From Phenylobacterium sp. (GTDB taxonomy: Bacteria > Pseudomonadota > Alphaproteobacteria > Caulobacterales > Caulobacteraceae), in assembly GCF_031181185.1 (NCBI RefSeq), contig NZ_JAPSKZ010000015.1, forward strand, positions 1-35,636: a DNA stretch of 35,636 bases, written 5' to 3'. How positions within the stretch are numbered: position 1 is the first letter of the stretch; each line of letters begins with the position of its first letter. A model generated the notes under the pieces. The model made no database searches and was not told the origin of the DNA. It worked only from the letters and a program-made list of their open reading frames with translations. Made by a program: the position numbers and the translations under genes. This document shows positions 28,857-35,636 of the stretch, in pieces.

Positions 28857-29617
28857 GCGTTCCGCCCGACGACCGCGGTCTCACCCTCGGCCACGGCCTC
28901 TTCGAGACCCTCCTGTGGGCCGAGGGCGGCTTCGTCCACTGGGACGCCCACCTCGACCGGCTGGCCCGCGGCTGTCCCCTGCTGGGCCTGCCCGCGCCCG
29001 ACCGCGCCGCCTGCCGGCGCGAGGCCGAGGCCGCGCTGGCGGCCGCTGGGTCGCCCGAGCGCGCCGCCGTGCGCCTGACCTGGACCGCAGGGTCCGGCGG
29101 CCGGGGACTGGACCTGCCTGCGACGCTCGAGCCGCGCCTCCTGGCGACGGCCGCCGCCCTGGTCCAGCCGCAAGAACCCGCGACGCTCGCCACCGCCACG
29201 GTCCGCCGCAACCACGCCTCGCCGGCCTCGCGGCTGAAGACGCTGGGCTACCTCGACAATGTCCTGGCGCGCGCAGAGGCCCGCGCCGCCGGCGCCGGCG
29301 AGGCGCTGATGCTCAACACCCGCGGCGAGGTCGCCTGCGCGGCGGCGGCCAACGTGTTCTGGATCGAAGGCGGCGTCGTCCGCACGCCGGCGCTGGACTG
29401 CGGCGTGCTGGACGGGATCGTGCGGGGACAGGTGCTGCGGGCCTGCGCCCGCCTGGGGATCCCGGCCGAGGAGGTCCGCGTCGGCCCCGAGGCGCTGGCC
29501 GGCGTTCCGGTGTTCCTCACCAACAGCCTGATCGGCGTGCGGCCGGTCGCCAGCCTGGACGGCCGCGAGCTGCCAACGTCCGACCTCGTGGCGGCGCTAG
29601 CCCGAGCTGTCGGCTAG
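28853..29617 (+). CDS. pabC: Aminotransferase class IV, 4-amino-4-deoxychorismate lyase-like
   Basis: 254 aa; GLTLGHGLFETLLWAEGGFVHWDAHLDRLARG...NHASPASRLKTLGYLDNVLARAEARAAGAGEALMLNTRGEVACAAAANVFW; GTGA overlap with pabB. Confidence 0.87.
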   Translation: MSVPPDDRGLTLGHGLFETLLWAEGGFVHWDAHLDRLARGCPLLGLPAPDRAACRREAEAALAAAGSPERAAVRLTWTAGSGGRGLDLPATLEPRLLATAAALVQPQEPATLATATVRRNHASPASRLKTLGYLDNVLARAEARAAGAGEALMLNTRGEVACAAAANVFWIEGGVVRTPALDCGVLDGIVRGQVLRACARLGIPAEEVRVGPEALAGVPVFLTNSLIGVRPVASLDGRELPTSDLVAALARAVG

Positions 29618-31023
29618 TCCAGCCGGAACGGCACCGTGCGCCGCTCGTGCGGCGGCACCTTCAGCGGCCGGTCCACCGGCGGGAAGGCGCGCTGCGGACA
29701 GTCGTTGCGCTCGCAGATCCGGCAGCTGACCCCGATCCGCGCCGCCGGCCCGTTCAGGTCGACGCCCTCGGAATAGACGAACTGGTGCGCGTGGCCGATC
29801 TCGCACCCGAAGCCCAGCACGAAGTGCCGGTCCGGCTCCAGATAGCTGCCCGACGGCTTGGCCACGCTGCGGGCGACCGAGAGATAGCGCGCCCCGTCCG
29901 GCATTTCCGCCACCTGCACCAGGAACCGATCCGGCGCGCCGACCGCCTGGTGCACGTTCCACAGGGGGCAGGCGCCGCCGAACCTGGCAAACCGCAGCCG
30001 CGTCGCGGAGTGGCGCTTGGTGATGTTGCCGGCGTAGTCCATCCGCACGAAGAAGATCGGCGCCCCGCGCAGGCCCGGCCGCTGCAGGTTGGACAGCCGG
30101 TGGCACACCTGCTCCAGGCTCGTGCGGAAGGTCAGGCCCAGCGCCTCGATGTCGTGGCGAAGCGCCTGGGCCGCGGCGTGGAAGCGCCGGTAGGGCATCA
30201 GCAGGGCGCCGGCCGCATAGTTGCCAAGGCCCACGCGGCAGACGTCCACCGCCTCGGCCGTGCGGAAGCGCGCCTGGGCAAGCTCGGCTTCGATCACCGC
30301 CGACAGCTCCACCGCGGCCAGGTGGTAGGCCAGCTGGAAGGTCTGGGTCTCGGCCGGCTGGCGTGGATTCACCCACAGCGTCCGCGTCATGGGATCGTAG
30401 CGCCGCATCACCTCCCCGGGCGCGGCGCGCACCACGGTGACGTCCTGCCGCTCCTTCAGCCAGGCCACGATGCGCGCGTCGGGCGGCTCGCCGTCGATCA
30501 GGCCGATGGCTTCGGCCAGCTCCTCGGCGGCGCGGTCCAGCCGGTCCACGTAGTTGTCGATGTCGTGGAAGAACTCGCGCACCTCCTCGTACGGCAGCAG
30601 CGAACTCGCCGCGGTCGCCTCGTCGAGGGCGACGGCCTCCTCGGTCAGGTTCAGCCGCTCGGCCAGCCGCTGGTTGGCGCGATGCAGGTCCAGGAACCGG
30701 CGCGCGAACGCCGGCGCCTGCAGGGCCACCCGCCGGATCTCGGAAAGCGCGACCGGCGCGCCGGGATGGGCGCTCTCGGCCACCGCCTCCTTCAGGTCGG
30801 CGATCAGCCGCTCGTCCTCGCGGGCCTCGAACACCTCAGGCGGCACGCCGAACGCGTCGGCGATCGACACCAGGACCCGGGACGTCACCGGCCGCTGGTT
30901 CGCCTCGATCTGCGACAGGTAGCTGACCGAGATGCCGAGCCGCGCCGCGCAGGCCTGCAGCTTCAGCCCCTGCTCCTGGCGGAGATGGCGCACCTGCGGG
31001 CCGACGAACAGCTTGGCGGGCAT
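29614..31023 (-). CDS. XRE-family short-chain fatty acyl-CoA-type regulator (ScfR/PccR/RamB-like; HTH plus degenerate ImmA/IrrE and DUF2083 regions)
   Basis: 469 aa; HTH VRHLRQEQGLKLQACAARLGISVSYLSQIEANQRPVTSRVLVSIADAFGV; C-terminal GLRGAPIFFVRMDYAGNITKRHSATRLRFARFGGACPLWNVHQA...VSCRICERNDCPQRAFPPVDRPL. Confidence 0.9.
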   Translation of the reverse strand: MPAKLFVGPQVRHLRQEQGLKLQACAARLGISVSYLSQIEANQRPVTSRVLVSIADAFGVPPEVFEAREDERLIADLKEAVAESAHPGAPVALSEIRRVALQAPAFARRFLDLHRANQRLAERLNLTEEAVALDEATAASSLLPYEEVREFFHDIDNYVDRLDRAAEELAEAIGLIDGEPPDARIVAWLKERQDVTVVRAAPGEVMRRYDPMTRTLWVNPRQPAETQTFQLAYHLAAVELSAVIEAELAQARFRTAEAVDVCRVGLGNYAAGALLMPYRRFHAAAQALRHDIEALGLTFRTSLEQVCHRLSNLQRPGLRGAPIFFVRMDYAGNITKRHSATRLRFARFGGACPLWNVHQAVGAPDRFLVQVAEMPDGARYLSVARSVAKPSGSYLEPDRHFVLGFGCEIGHAHQFVYSEGVDLNGPAARIGVSCRICERNDCPQRAFPPVDRPLKVPPHERRTVPFRLD

Positions 31024-31130
31024 TTCACAACTTCACAGATCGGCGGGAGTTGGGCGCCAAGACTTCGCACGTTCTCGTTTGAAATCCAAAACGAAAGGGC
31101 GCTTCCTCCCTCACCGAACGTGATCCTCAG

Positions 31131-31140
31131 TTTTGCAAAA
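31131..31140. promoter_or_regulatory. Perfect palindrome TTTTGCAAAA, candidate ScfR-class operator
   Basis: Sequence TTTTGCAAAA in the intergenic region between the divergent ScfR-like and MerR genes; contains the TTTGCAAA core associated with RamB/PccR-type regulators. Confidence 0.55.
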
Positions 31141-31150
31141 TGAGGTTGGG

Positions 31151-31522
31151 ATGCTCGCACGCGCCGGCCAGAACCTGCACCATCTGCCCCGCCTGGGCTT
31201 CGCGGACGCCTGCCGCCTGTTCGGCATGACGCCGCGCGCCTTGCGCTTCTACGAGGAGAAGGGCCTGATCGAGGCCCGCCGCGACCGCCTCAATCACCGC
31301 TACTACGACGGCTGGACCCGCCAGAAGCTGGCCTGGATCGCCCGACTGCGCTCGGTCAGCCTGTCCCTGCGCGACATCCGCCAGGTGCTGGACGCCGACC
31401 AGCGCTCGGGCGCGGGCTCCAAGCTCGCCCTGCACAAGCTCCTGGCTCGCCGCGAGGCCCTGACCCGCGAGCTCGCCGCCCTCGACGCCCTCATCCCGAC
31501 GCTGCAGGAAGAAGCCGCCTAA
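31151..31522 (+). CDS. MerR family transcriptional regulator
   Basis: ATG at 31151; MLARAGQNLHHLPRLGFADACRLFGMTPRALRFYEEKGLIEARRDRLNHRYYDGWTRQKLAWIARLRSVSLSLRDIRQVL. Confidence 0.92.
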   Translation: MLARAGQNLHHLPRLGFADACRLFGMTPRALRFYEEKGLIEARRDRLNHRYYDGWTRQKLAWIARLRSVSLSLRDIRQVLDADQRSGAGSKLALHKLLARREALTRELAALDALIPTLQEEAA

Positions 31523-31606
31523 GCCCAAGGCGCCGCTTCTCTCTTGGCCGCCGGCCCGGTCGGCGCCAACCTCCGCTTGCGATGGTCTTGCAGCGGGGGG
31601 CGCAAG

Positions 31607-33316
31607 GTGGCGGCCGAGCCTTATGACGTGATCGTGGTCGGCTCCGGCGCCGGCGGCGGGATGAGCGCCTACCACCTGACGCGCTCGGGCCTGAAGGTCC
31701 TGATGCTGGAGGCCGGACGGAACTACGATCCGGTCACCGAGACCCCGATGTACAACATCCCGGCCGAGGCGCCCCTGCGCGGGGTCTCGACGCCGGACAA
31801 GCCCTTCGGCTTCTACGACGCCACGGTCGACGGCGGCTGGGAGGTGCCGAACGAACCCTACACCGTGGCCGAGGACTCCCAGCCCTTCATCTGGTGGCGG
31901 CCGCGCATGCTGGGCGGGCGGACCAACCACTGGGGCCGCATCTCGCTCCGCTTCGGGCCGCTCGACTTCAAGCCCAGGAGCCGCGACGGCCTGGGTTACG
32001 ACTGGCCCATCACCTACGACGACCTGGCGCCTTGGTACGACCGCGTCGAGAAGCTGATCGGCGTCACCGGCGCGGGCCCGCCCCTGGGGCTCACCAACAC
32101 GCCGGACTCGCCGCCCGGCTGCCTGCTGGAAAGCCCGCCGCCGCGCGCGTTCGAGCTGTTCTACGCCAAGGGCTTCGAGGCCATGGGCATTCCCGTCGCG
32201 CCCATGCACGGCGCGGTGCTGACCGGCGAGGTCGAGCAGATGGAGGGCCGCAACACCTGCGTCTTCGCCACGCCCTGCGGCCGCGGCTGCTCCATCGGGG
32301 CCAACTTCCAGTCGACCACGGTGCTGATTCCGCCGGCGCTGGCGACGAAGAACCTGGCCATCGTCACCAACGCCCTCGTCTACCAGGTGGACCTCGACGC
32401 CGCCGGCAAGGCCAAGGGCGTCACCTACGTCGACCGCGTCACCGGGCAGCACCGTTCGGCCACGGCCCGGGCCATCGTGCTCGCCGCCGGCTCGGGCGAG
32501 ACCGCCCGCATCCTGCTGAACTCCAAGAGCGCGAAGTTCCCCGACGGCCTCTGCAACGCCCACGGCATGGTCGGTCGCTATCTGATGGACAGCACGGGCC
32601 TGAACGTCACCGGCCAGTTCCCCGCGCTGGAGGGTCTGCCGCCGACCAACGACGACGGGATGAGCGTGTCGCACACCTATGTGCCCTGGTGGGGCTACGA
32701 CAGGCACGCCGAGCTGGGCTTCCCGCGCGGCTACCACATCGAGATCGGCGGCGGCCGCGGCATGCCCTCCATGGGCGTCGCCCGGCTCCTCGGGGACGAC
32801 GAGACCAGCGTCGGCGACGCCCTGCGCGACCGGCTGCGCCAGCGCTACGGCAGCCTGATCAGCTTCAACGGCCGGGGCGAGATGATCCCCAACGACGACT
32901 GCTACTGCGAGCTGGATCCGGACGTGAAGGACAAGTGGGGCATCCCGGTCCTGCGCTTCCACTGGAAGTGGGGCGAGGCCGAGACCCGCCAGGCCTCGCA
33001 CATGGTCACGACCTTCCTGGAGGTCATCGACCGCCTGGGCGGCACACCCGTCGGCGAGGTCGAACGCGACGGCCGCAAGGCCATCTCCAAGGGCGGCGAG
33101 ATGATCCACGAGGTCGGCACCGCCCGCATGGGCGCCTCCGAGACCGACTCGGTGGTGAACCAGTACGGCCAGGCCTGGGCGGTCCCGAACCTCTTCGTCA
33201 CCGACGGGGCGGTGCTGGTCTCCAGCCCCGACAAGAACCCGACGCTGTCGATCCTGGCCCTGGCCTGGCGATCCAGCGACCACCTGGCGACCTTGGCAAA
33301 GCGGGGTGAGCTGTGA
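31607..33316 (+). CDS. GMC-family FAD-dependent oxidoreductase (glucoside 3-dehydrogenase / FAD-GDH alpha-like)
   Basis: GTG start; VAAEPYDVIVVGSGAGGGMSAYHLTRSGLKVLMLEAGRNYD...LGGRTNHWGRISLRFGPLDF; C-x5-C-x3-C motif TCVFATPCGRGCSIGA; C-terminal VGTARMGASETDSVVNQYGQAWAVPNLFVTDGAVLVSSPDKNPTLSILAL. Confidence 0.92.
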   Translation: MAAEPYDVIVVGSGAGGGMSAYHLTRSGLKVLMLEAGRNYDPVTETPMYNIPAEAPLRGVSTPDKPFGFYDATVDGGWEVPNEPYTVAEDSQPFIWWRPRMLGGRTNHWGRISLRFGPLDFKPRSRDGLGYDWPITYDDLAPWYDRVEKLIGVTGAGPPLGLTNTPDSPPGCLLESPPPRAFELFYAKGFEAMGIPVAPMHGAVLTGEVEQMEGRNTCVFATPCGRGCSIGANFQSTTVLIPPALATKNLAIVTNALVYQVDLDAAGKAKGVTYVDRVTGQHRSATARAIVLAAGSGETARILLNSKSAKFPDGLCNAHGMVGRYLMDSTGLNVTGQFPALEGLPPTNDDGMSVSHTYVPWWGYDRHAELGFPRGYHIEIGGGRGMPSMGVARLLGDDETSVGDALRDRLRQRYGSLISFNGRGEMIPNDDCYCELDPDVKDKWGIPVLRFHWKWGEAETRQASHMVTTFLEVIDRLGGTPVGEVERDGRKAISKGGEMIHEVGTARMGASETDSVVNQYGQAWAVPNLFVTDGAVLVSSPDKNPTLSILALAWRSSDHLATLAKRGEL

Positions 33317-33945
33317 GCGGCGAGACGGCGAAACCCTACGTCCCCAAGATCGACCGCCGCACGGCCCTGCTGTGGGTCGGCGCCGTGGGCGCCGCCACCG
33401 CCGTCGGCGCGGGCGTCGTGGTCTGGCGCGACCGCATCGCGACGCCCGAGGCGAAGGGCTACGGCACCGATCCGAACCTGGTGAAGCCCGAGCCTGCGCC
33501 CTGGCCTAGGCTGCTGTCGGCCGAGGAGCTGCAGGCGGCCGCCCACCTGGCTGACTTCATCCTGCCGGCCTCGGCGACGGCCCCGGCGGCCAGCGCGCTC
33601 GGCATCCCCGACTTCATCGACGAGTGGGTCAGCGCGCCCTATCCCGACCAGGTCGAGGACCGGCCGGTGATCCGCGAGGGGCTGAAGGCGCTGATCCCGG
33701 ACGTGGTGCGCGGCGATGCGGGCAGGCGGGCCGCAGCGCTGGCCGCCCTGCCGACCGCGAGGGATGCGGAGACCCGCGCCTTCTTCAAGCGCGTCCGGGC
33801 GCTCACCGTCGGCGCCTATTACACGACGGAGGCCGGTTTCAAGGACATCGGCTACATCGGCAACGAGGTGCGCAGCTCCGATCCCGGCCCGTCGGCCGAG
33901 GTGAAGGCGGTGCTGGCGGAACGCCTGAAGGCCCTGGGACTGTGA
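33313..33945 (+). CDS. Gluconate 2-dehydrogenase subunit 3 family protein (Tat-type small subunit)
   Basis: 210 aa; DRRTALLWVGAVGAATAVGAGVVVW Tat-like signal; LLSAEELQAAAHLADFILPASATAPAASALGIPDFIDEWV; GTGA overlap with the GMC gene. Confidence 0.88.
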   Translation: MSGETAKPYVPKIDRRTALLWVGAVGAATAVGAGVVVWRDRIATPEAKGYGTDPNLVKPEPAPWPRLLSAEELQAAAHLADFILPASATAPAASALGIPDFIDEWVSAPYPDQVEDRPVIREGLKALIPDVVRGDAGRRAAALAALPTARDAETRAFFKRVRALTVGAYYTTEAGFKDIGYIGNEVRSSDPGPSAEVKAVLAERLKALGL

Positions 33946-33956
33946 GAGGGAACGCG

Positions 33957-34643
33957 ATGAAGGCTGCGGTGCTTGTCCTGACGATGGCGATCGGGATGTC
34001 CGGACCGGCGGCAAAGGCCGCCGACAATGCGCTCACCGCCGCCGAGACGGCGGCGGGCTGGAAACTGCTGTTCGACGGCAGGTCCACCGACGGCTGGCGC
34101 GGCTTCAAGACGCCCGAGCCCGACGCCGGCTGGACCGCGAAGGACGGAACGCTGGGCCCCGATCCGAAGACCTCGCGCGACATCATGACGAAGGAGACGT
34201 TCGGCGACTTCGAGCTCGTTTTCGACTGGAAGATCAGCCCGAAGGGCAACTCCGGCGTCATGTTCCACGTCACCCAGACGGGCGAGCAGACCTACCAGAG
34301 CGGGCCCGAATACCAGGTGCTGGACAATTCGCGAGGCGAGCCGCCGCTGGAGCGCGCCGGCGCCCTCTACGGCCTCTACGCGCCGACCACCGATGCGACC
34401 AAGCCGGTCGGCGAATTCAACCACAGCCGCCTCGTCATGAAGGGCGGCAAGGGTGAGCACTGGCTGAACGGGGTGAAGGTCGCCGAGTACGACCTGAACT
34501 CGGCCGAGTTCAAGGCCAAGGTGGCGGCGACGAAGTTCAAGGCCTGGCCGCAGTTCGCCGCCTCGAGGGTCGGCCACATCGCCCTGCAGAACCACGGCGA
34601 CCACGTCTGGTACCGCAACATCAAGATCCGGCCGCTGAAGTAG
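33957..34643 (+). CDS. DUF1080 / 3-keto-disaccharide hydrolase domain protein, exported
   Basis: Sec signal MKAAVLVLTMAIGMSGPAAKA; AGWKLLFDGRSTDGWRGFKTPEPDAGWTAKDGTL...FGDFELVFDWKISPKGNSGVMFHV...GPEYQVLDN...HSRLVMKGGKGEHWLNGVKVAEY...GHIALQNHGDHVWYRNIKIRPL. Confidence 0.93.
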   Translation: MKAAVLVLTMAIGMSGPAAKAADNALTAAETAAGWKLLFDGRSTDGWRGFKTPEPDAGWTAKDGTLGPDPKTSRDIMTKETFGDFELVFDWKISPKGNSGVMFHVTQTGEQTYQSGPEYQVLDNSRGEPPLERAGALYGLYAPTTDATKPVGEFNHSRLVMKGGKGEHWLNGVKVAEYDLNSAEFKAKVAATKFKAWPQFAASRVGHIALQNHGDHVWYRNIKIRPLK

Positions 34644-34656
34644 CACCCAGAAAGTT

Positions 34657-34686
34657 GCGCCCGGGACCGGACGGGGCCCCGGGCGC
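34657..34686. terminator. Hairpin between convergent genes, candidate bidirectional terminator
   Basis: Perfect 9-bp inverted repeat GCGCCCGGG (34657-34665) / CCCGGGCGC (34678-34686), 12-nt loop; no clear T-tract. Confidence 0.55.
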
Positions 34687-34715
34687 CTTACGCCAGGCGG
34701 TCGTGGACGGACGGC

Positions 34716-35636
34716 CTACCCGACGATCCAGCCGTCGCCGAGGCTGGCCAGCTGGACGTTCTGCAGCGTCAGGCTCGCGCCCGGACCCATGTCGACCACC
34801 ACGTCGGCGCCGACCTGGGCGTAGCTGTAGGTCGTGCCGGCGACGAGGTTCACCCGGTCGCCTTCGGCGTAGTTGAAGTCGAGGACCAGATCGACGCCCG
34901 CTTCCGCGAAGCTGTGGAAGGTGTCGGCGCCCGACCCGCCCGAGATGGTGTCGCTGCCGCGGTCGCCGGCCAGGTAGTCGTCGCCGGCCCAGCCGAACAG
35001 CTGGTCGTCGCCCTGGCCGCCGCGGACCACGTCGTTGCCGGCCCCGCCGTCGACCAGGTCGGCGCCCAGGTTGCCCAGCACCACGTCATGGCCTTCGTCG
35101 CCATAGAGCCGGTCCGAGCCCTGGCCGCCGACGACCCAGTCGCCGCCGTCGCCGCCGGCCAGCGTGTCCTCGCCGAGGTTGCCGTGCATGTCGTCGAACG
35201 CGTCGCCGCCCGACATCACGTCATTGCCGCCGCCGCCGCGCATGTAGTCCTGGCTCGCGCCGCCGTTCATGCTGTCGGCGCCCAGGCCGCCCATCAGGGT
35301 GTCCGCGCCCAGCGAGCCCTCCAGGGCCTCGCCGCCGTTATCCGCCGTGCGTGAGACGCCGGTCGAGGCCGCCGGAGGCGCTGCGGGCGTCGGAGCAGGT
35401 GCGGGAGCCGGAGCCGGCGCGGGGGCCGGGGCGGGCGTCGGAGCCGGAGCCGGAGCGGGCGTCGGAGCGGGCGCGGGCGTCGGCGTCGGCGTGACCGTGG
35501 CCGGCGCCTGGACCGCCCCGCCGCCCAGGTCGTAGGCGCGGATGTAGTCGATCTTGAATTCGGCGGGGATGTCGCCGCGGTCGATGGCGCCGCCCCAGCC
35601 GCCCAGGGCGAGGTTGGCGATCATGAACATGGGCTT
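34716..35636 (-). CDS. Secreted GH16-like glycoside hydrolase C-terminus with Pro/Ala/Thr linker and RTX calcium-binding repeats (N-terminus outside window)
   Basis: ...KPMFMIANLALGGWGGAIDRGDIPAEFKIDYIRAYDLGGG (GH16 C-terminal pattern), then TPTPTPAPAPTPAP linker, then GGxGxD nonapeptides and a C-terminus typical of type I secretion substrates. Confidence 0.88.
   Translation of the reverse strand, partial: KPMFMIANLALGGWGGAIDRGDIPAEFKIDYIRAYDLGGGAVQAPATVTPTPTPAPAPTPAPAPAPTPAPAPAPAPAPAPAPTPAAPPAASTGVSRTADNGGEALEGSLGADTLMGGLGADSMNGGASQDYMRGGGGNDVMSGGDAFDDMHGNLGEDTLAGGDGGDWVVGGQGSDRLYGDEGHDVVLGNLGADLVDGGAGNDVVRGGQGDDQLFGWAGDDYLAGDRGSDTISGGSGADTFHSFAEAGVDLVLDFNYAEGDRVNLVAGTTYSYAQVGADVVVDMGPGASLTLQNVQLASLGDGWIVG
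34938..35315 (-). repeat. Coding array of 14 contiguous RTX nonapeptides (27-nt units)
   Basis: SLGADTLMG GLGADSMNG GASQDYMRG GGGNDVMSG GDAFDDMHG NLGEDTLAG GDGGDWVVG GQGSDRLYG DEGHDVVLG NLGADLVDG GAGNDVVRG GQGDDQLFG WAGDDYLAG DRGSDTISG. Confidence 0.9.
35385..35492 (-). repeat. Low-complexity (T/A)P dipeptide linker, 18 consecutive dipeptides
   Basis: TPTPTPAPAPTPAPAPAPTPAPAPAPAPAPAPAPTP encoded by a GGAGCC/GGCGCG-like hexanucleotide-periodic tract. Confidence 0.9.

Noticed and set aside
29614-31023. Active ImmA/IrrE metalloprotease in the regulator
   Set aside because: The expected HExxH region reads LAYHLAAVELSAV, so zinc-protease residues appear lost; regulator role retained as call.
31127-33283. 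718-aa minus ORF opposite MerR/GMC
   Set aside because: Shadow ORF with H/Q/D/G/A-rich low-information sequence.
35385-35492. GC-rich hexanucleotide-like tract as satellite or CRISPR-like repeat
   Set aside because: Explained by the in-frame (T/A)P linker; no unique spacers between repeats.
1-35636. tRNA, rRNA, IS elements, prophage, CRISPR or classic defence genes
   Set aside because: None recognised; gaps are short and genes are metabolic, transport or regulatory.

Overview
High-GC alphaproteobacterial chromosomal window, Caulobacterales-like by gene content (inference), densely coding on both strands. In order: the 3' part of a Flp/tad pilus operon (cpaC partial and cpaB, minus strand); aldo/keto reductase and CaiB/BaiF CoA-transferase; a biotin-dependent acyl-CoA carboxylase pair (MCC-like alpha and beta, minus) divergent from acyl-CoA dehydrogenase and enoyl-CoA hydratase; glcDEF glycolate oxidase; a 45-aa Arg-rich small ORF; a TIGR02587/TIGR02588-like membrane-protein pair; an Old Yellow Enzyme-type oxidoreductase; a diheme cytochrome plus beta-helix pair (TIGR03806/TIGR03805-like); adenine/adenosine deaminase; MscS channel with a coupled 28-aa TM small ORF; dipeptide epimerase; TPR-sulfotransferase and TonB-dependent receptor; enoyl-CoA hydratase; pabB-pabC; an ScfR/PccR-like XRE regulator divergent from a MerR regulator; a GMC oxidoreductase (C-x5-C-x3-C motif), Tat-type small subunit and DUF1080 protein; and a partial GH16-like enzyme with a 14-repeat RTX tail. 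Best leads: (1) two conserved two-gene families of unknown function; (2) a putative periplasmic 3-keto-glycoside oxidation/cleavage module facing an RTX-tailed glucanase; (3) five of six convergent gene pairs overlapping by exactly 4 nt at their stop codons; (4) two unannotated small ORFs; (5) a perfect TTTTGCAAAA palindrome in the ScfR/MerR divergent region. No tRNA, rRNA, CRISPR array, IS element or phage signature was seen. All family assignments are from reading the protein sequences, not from a search.
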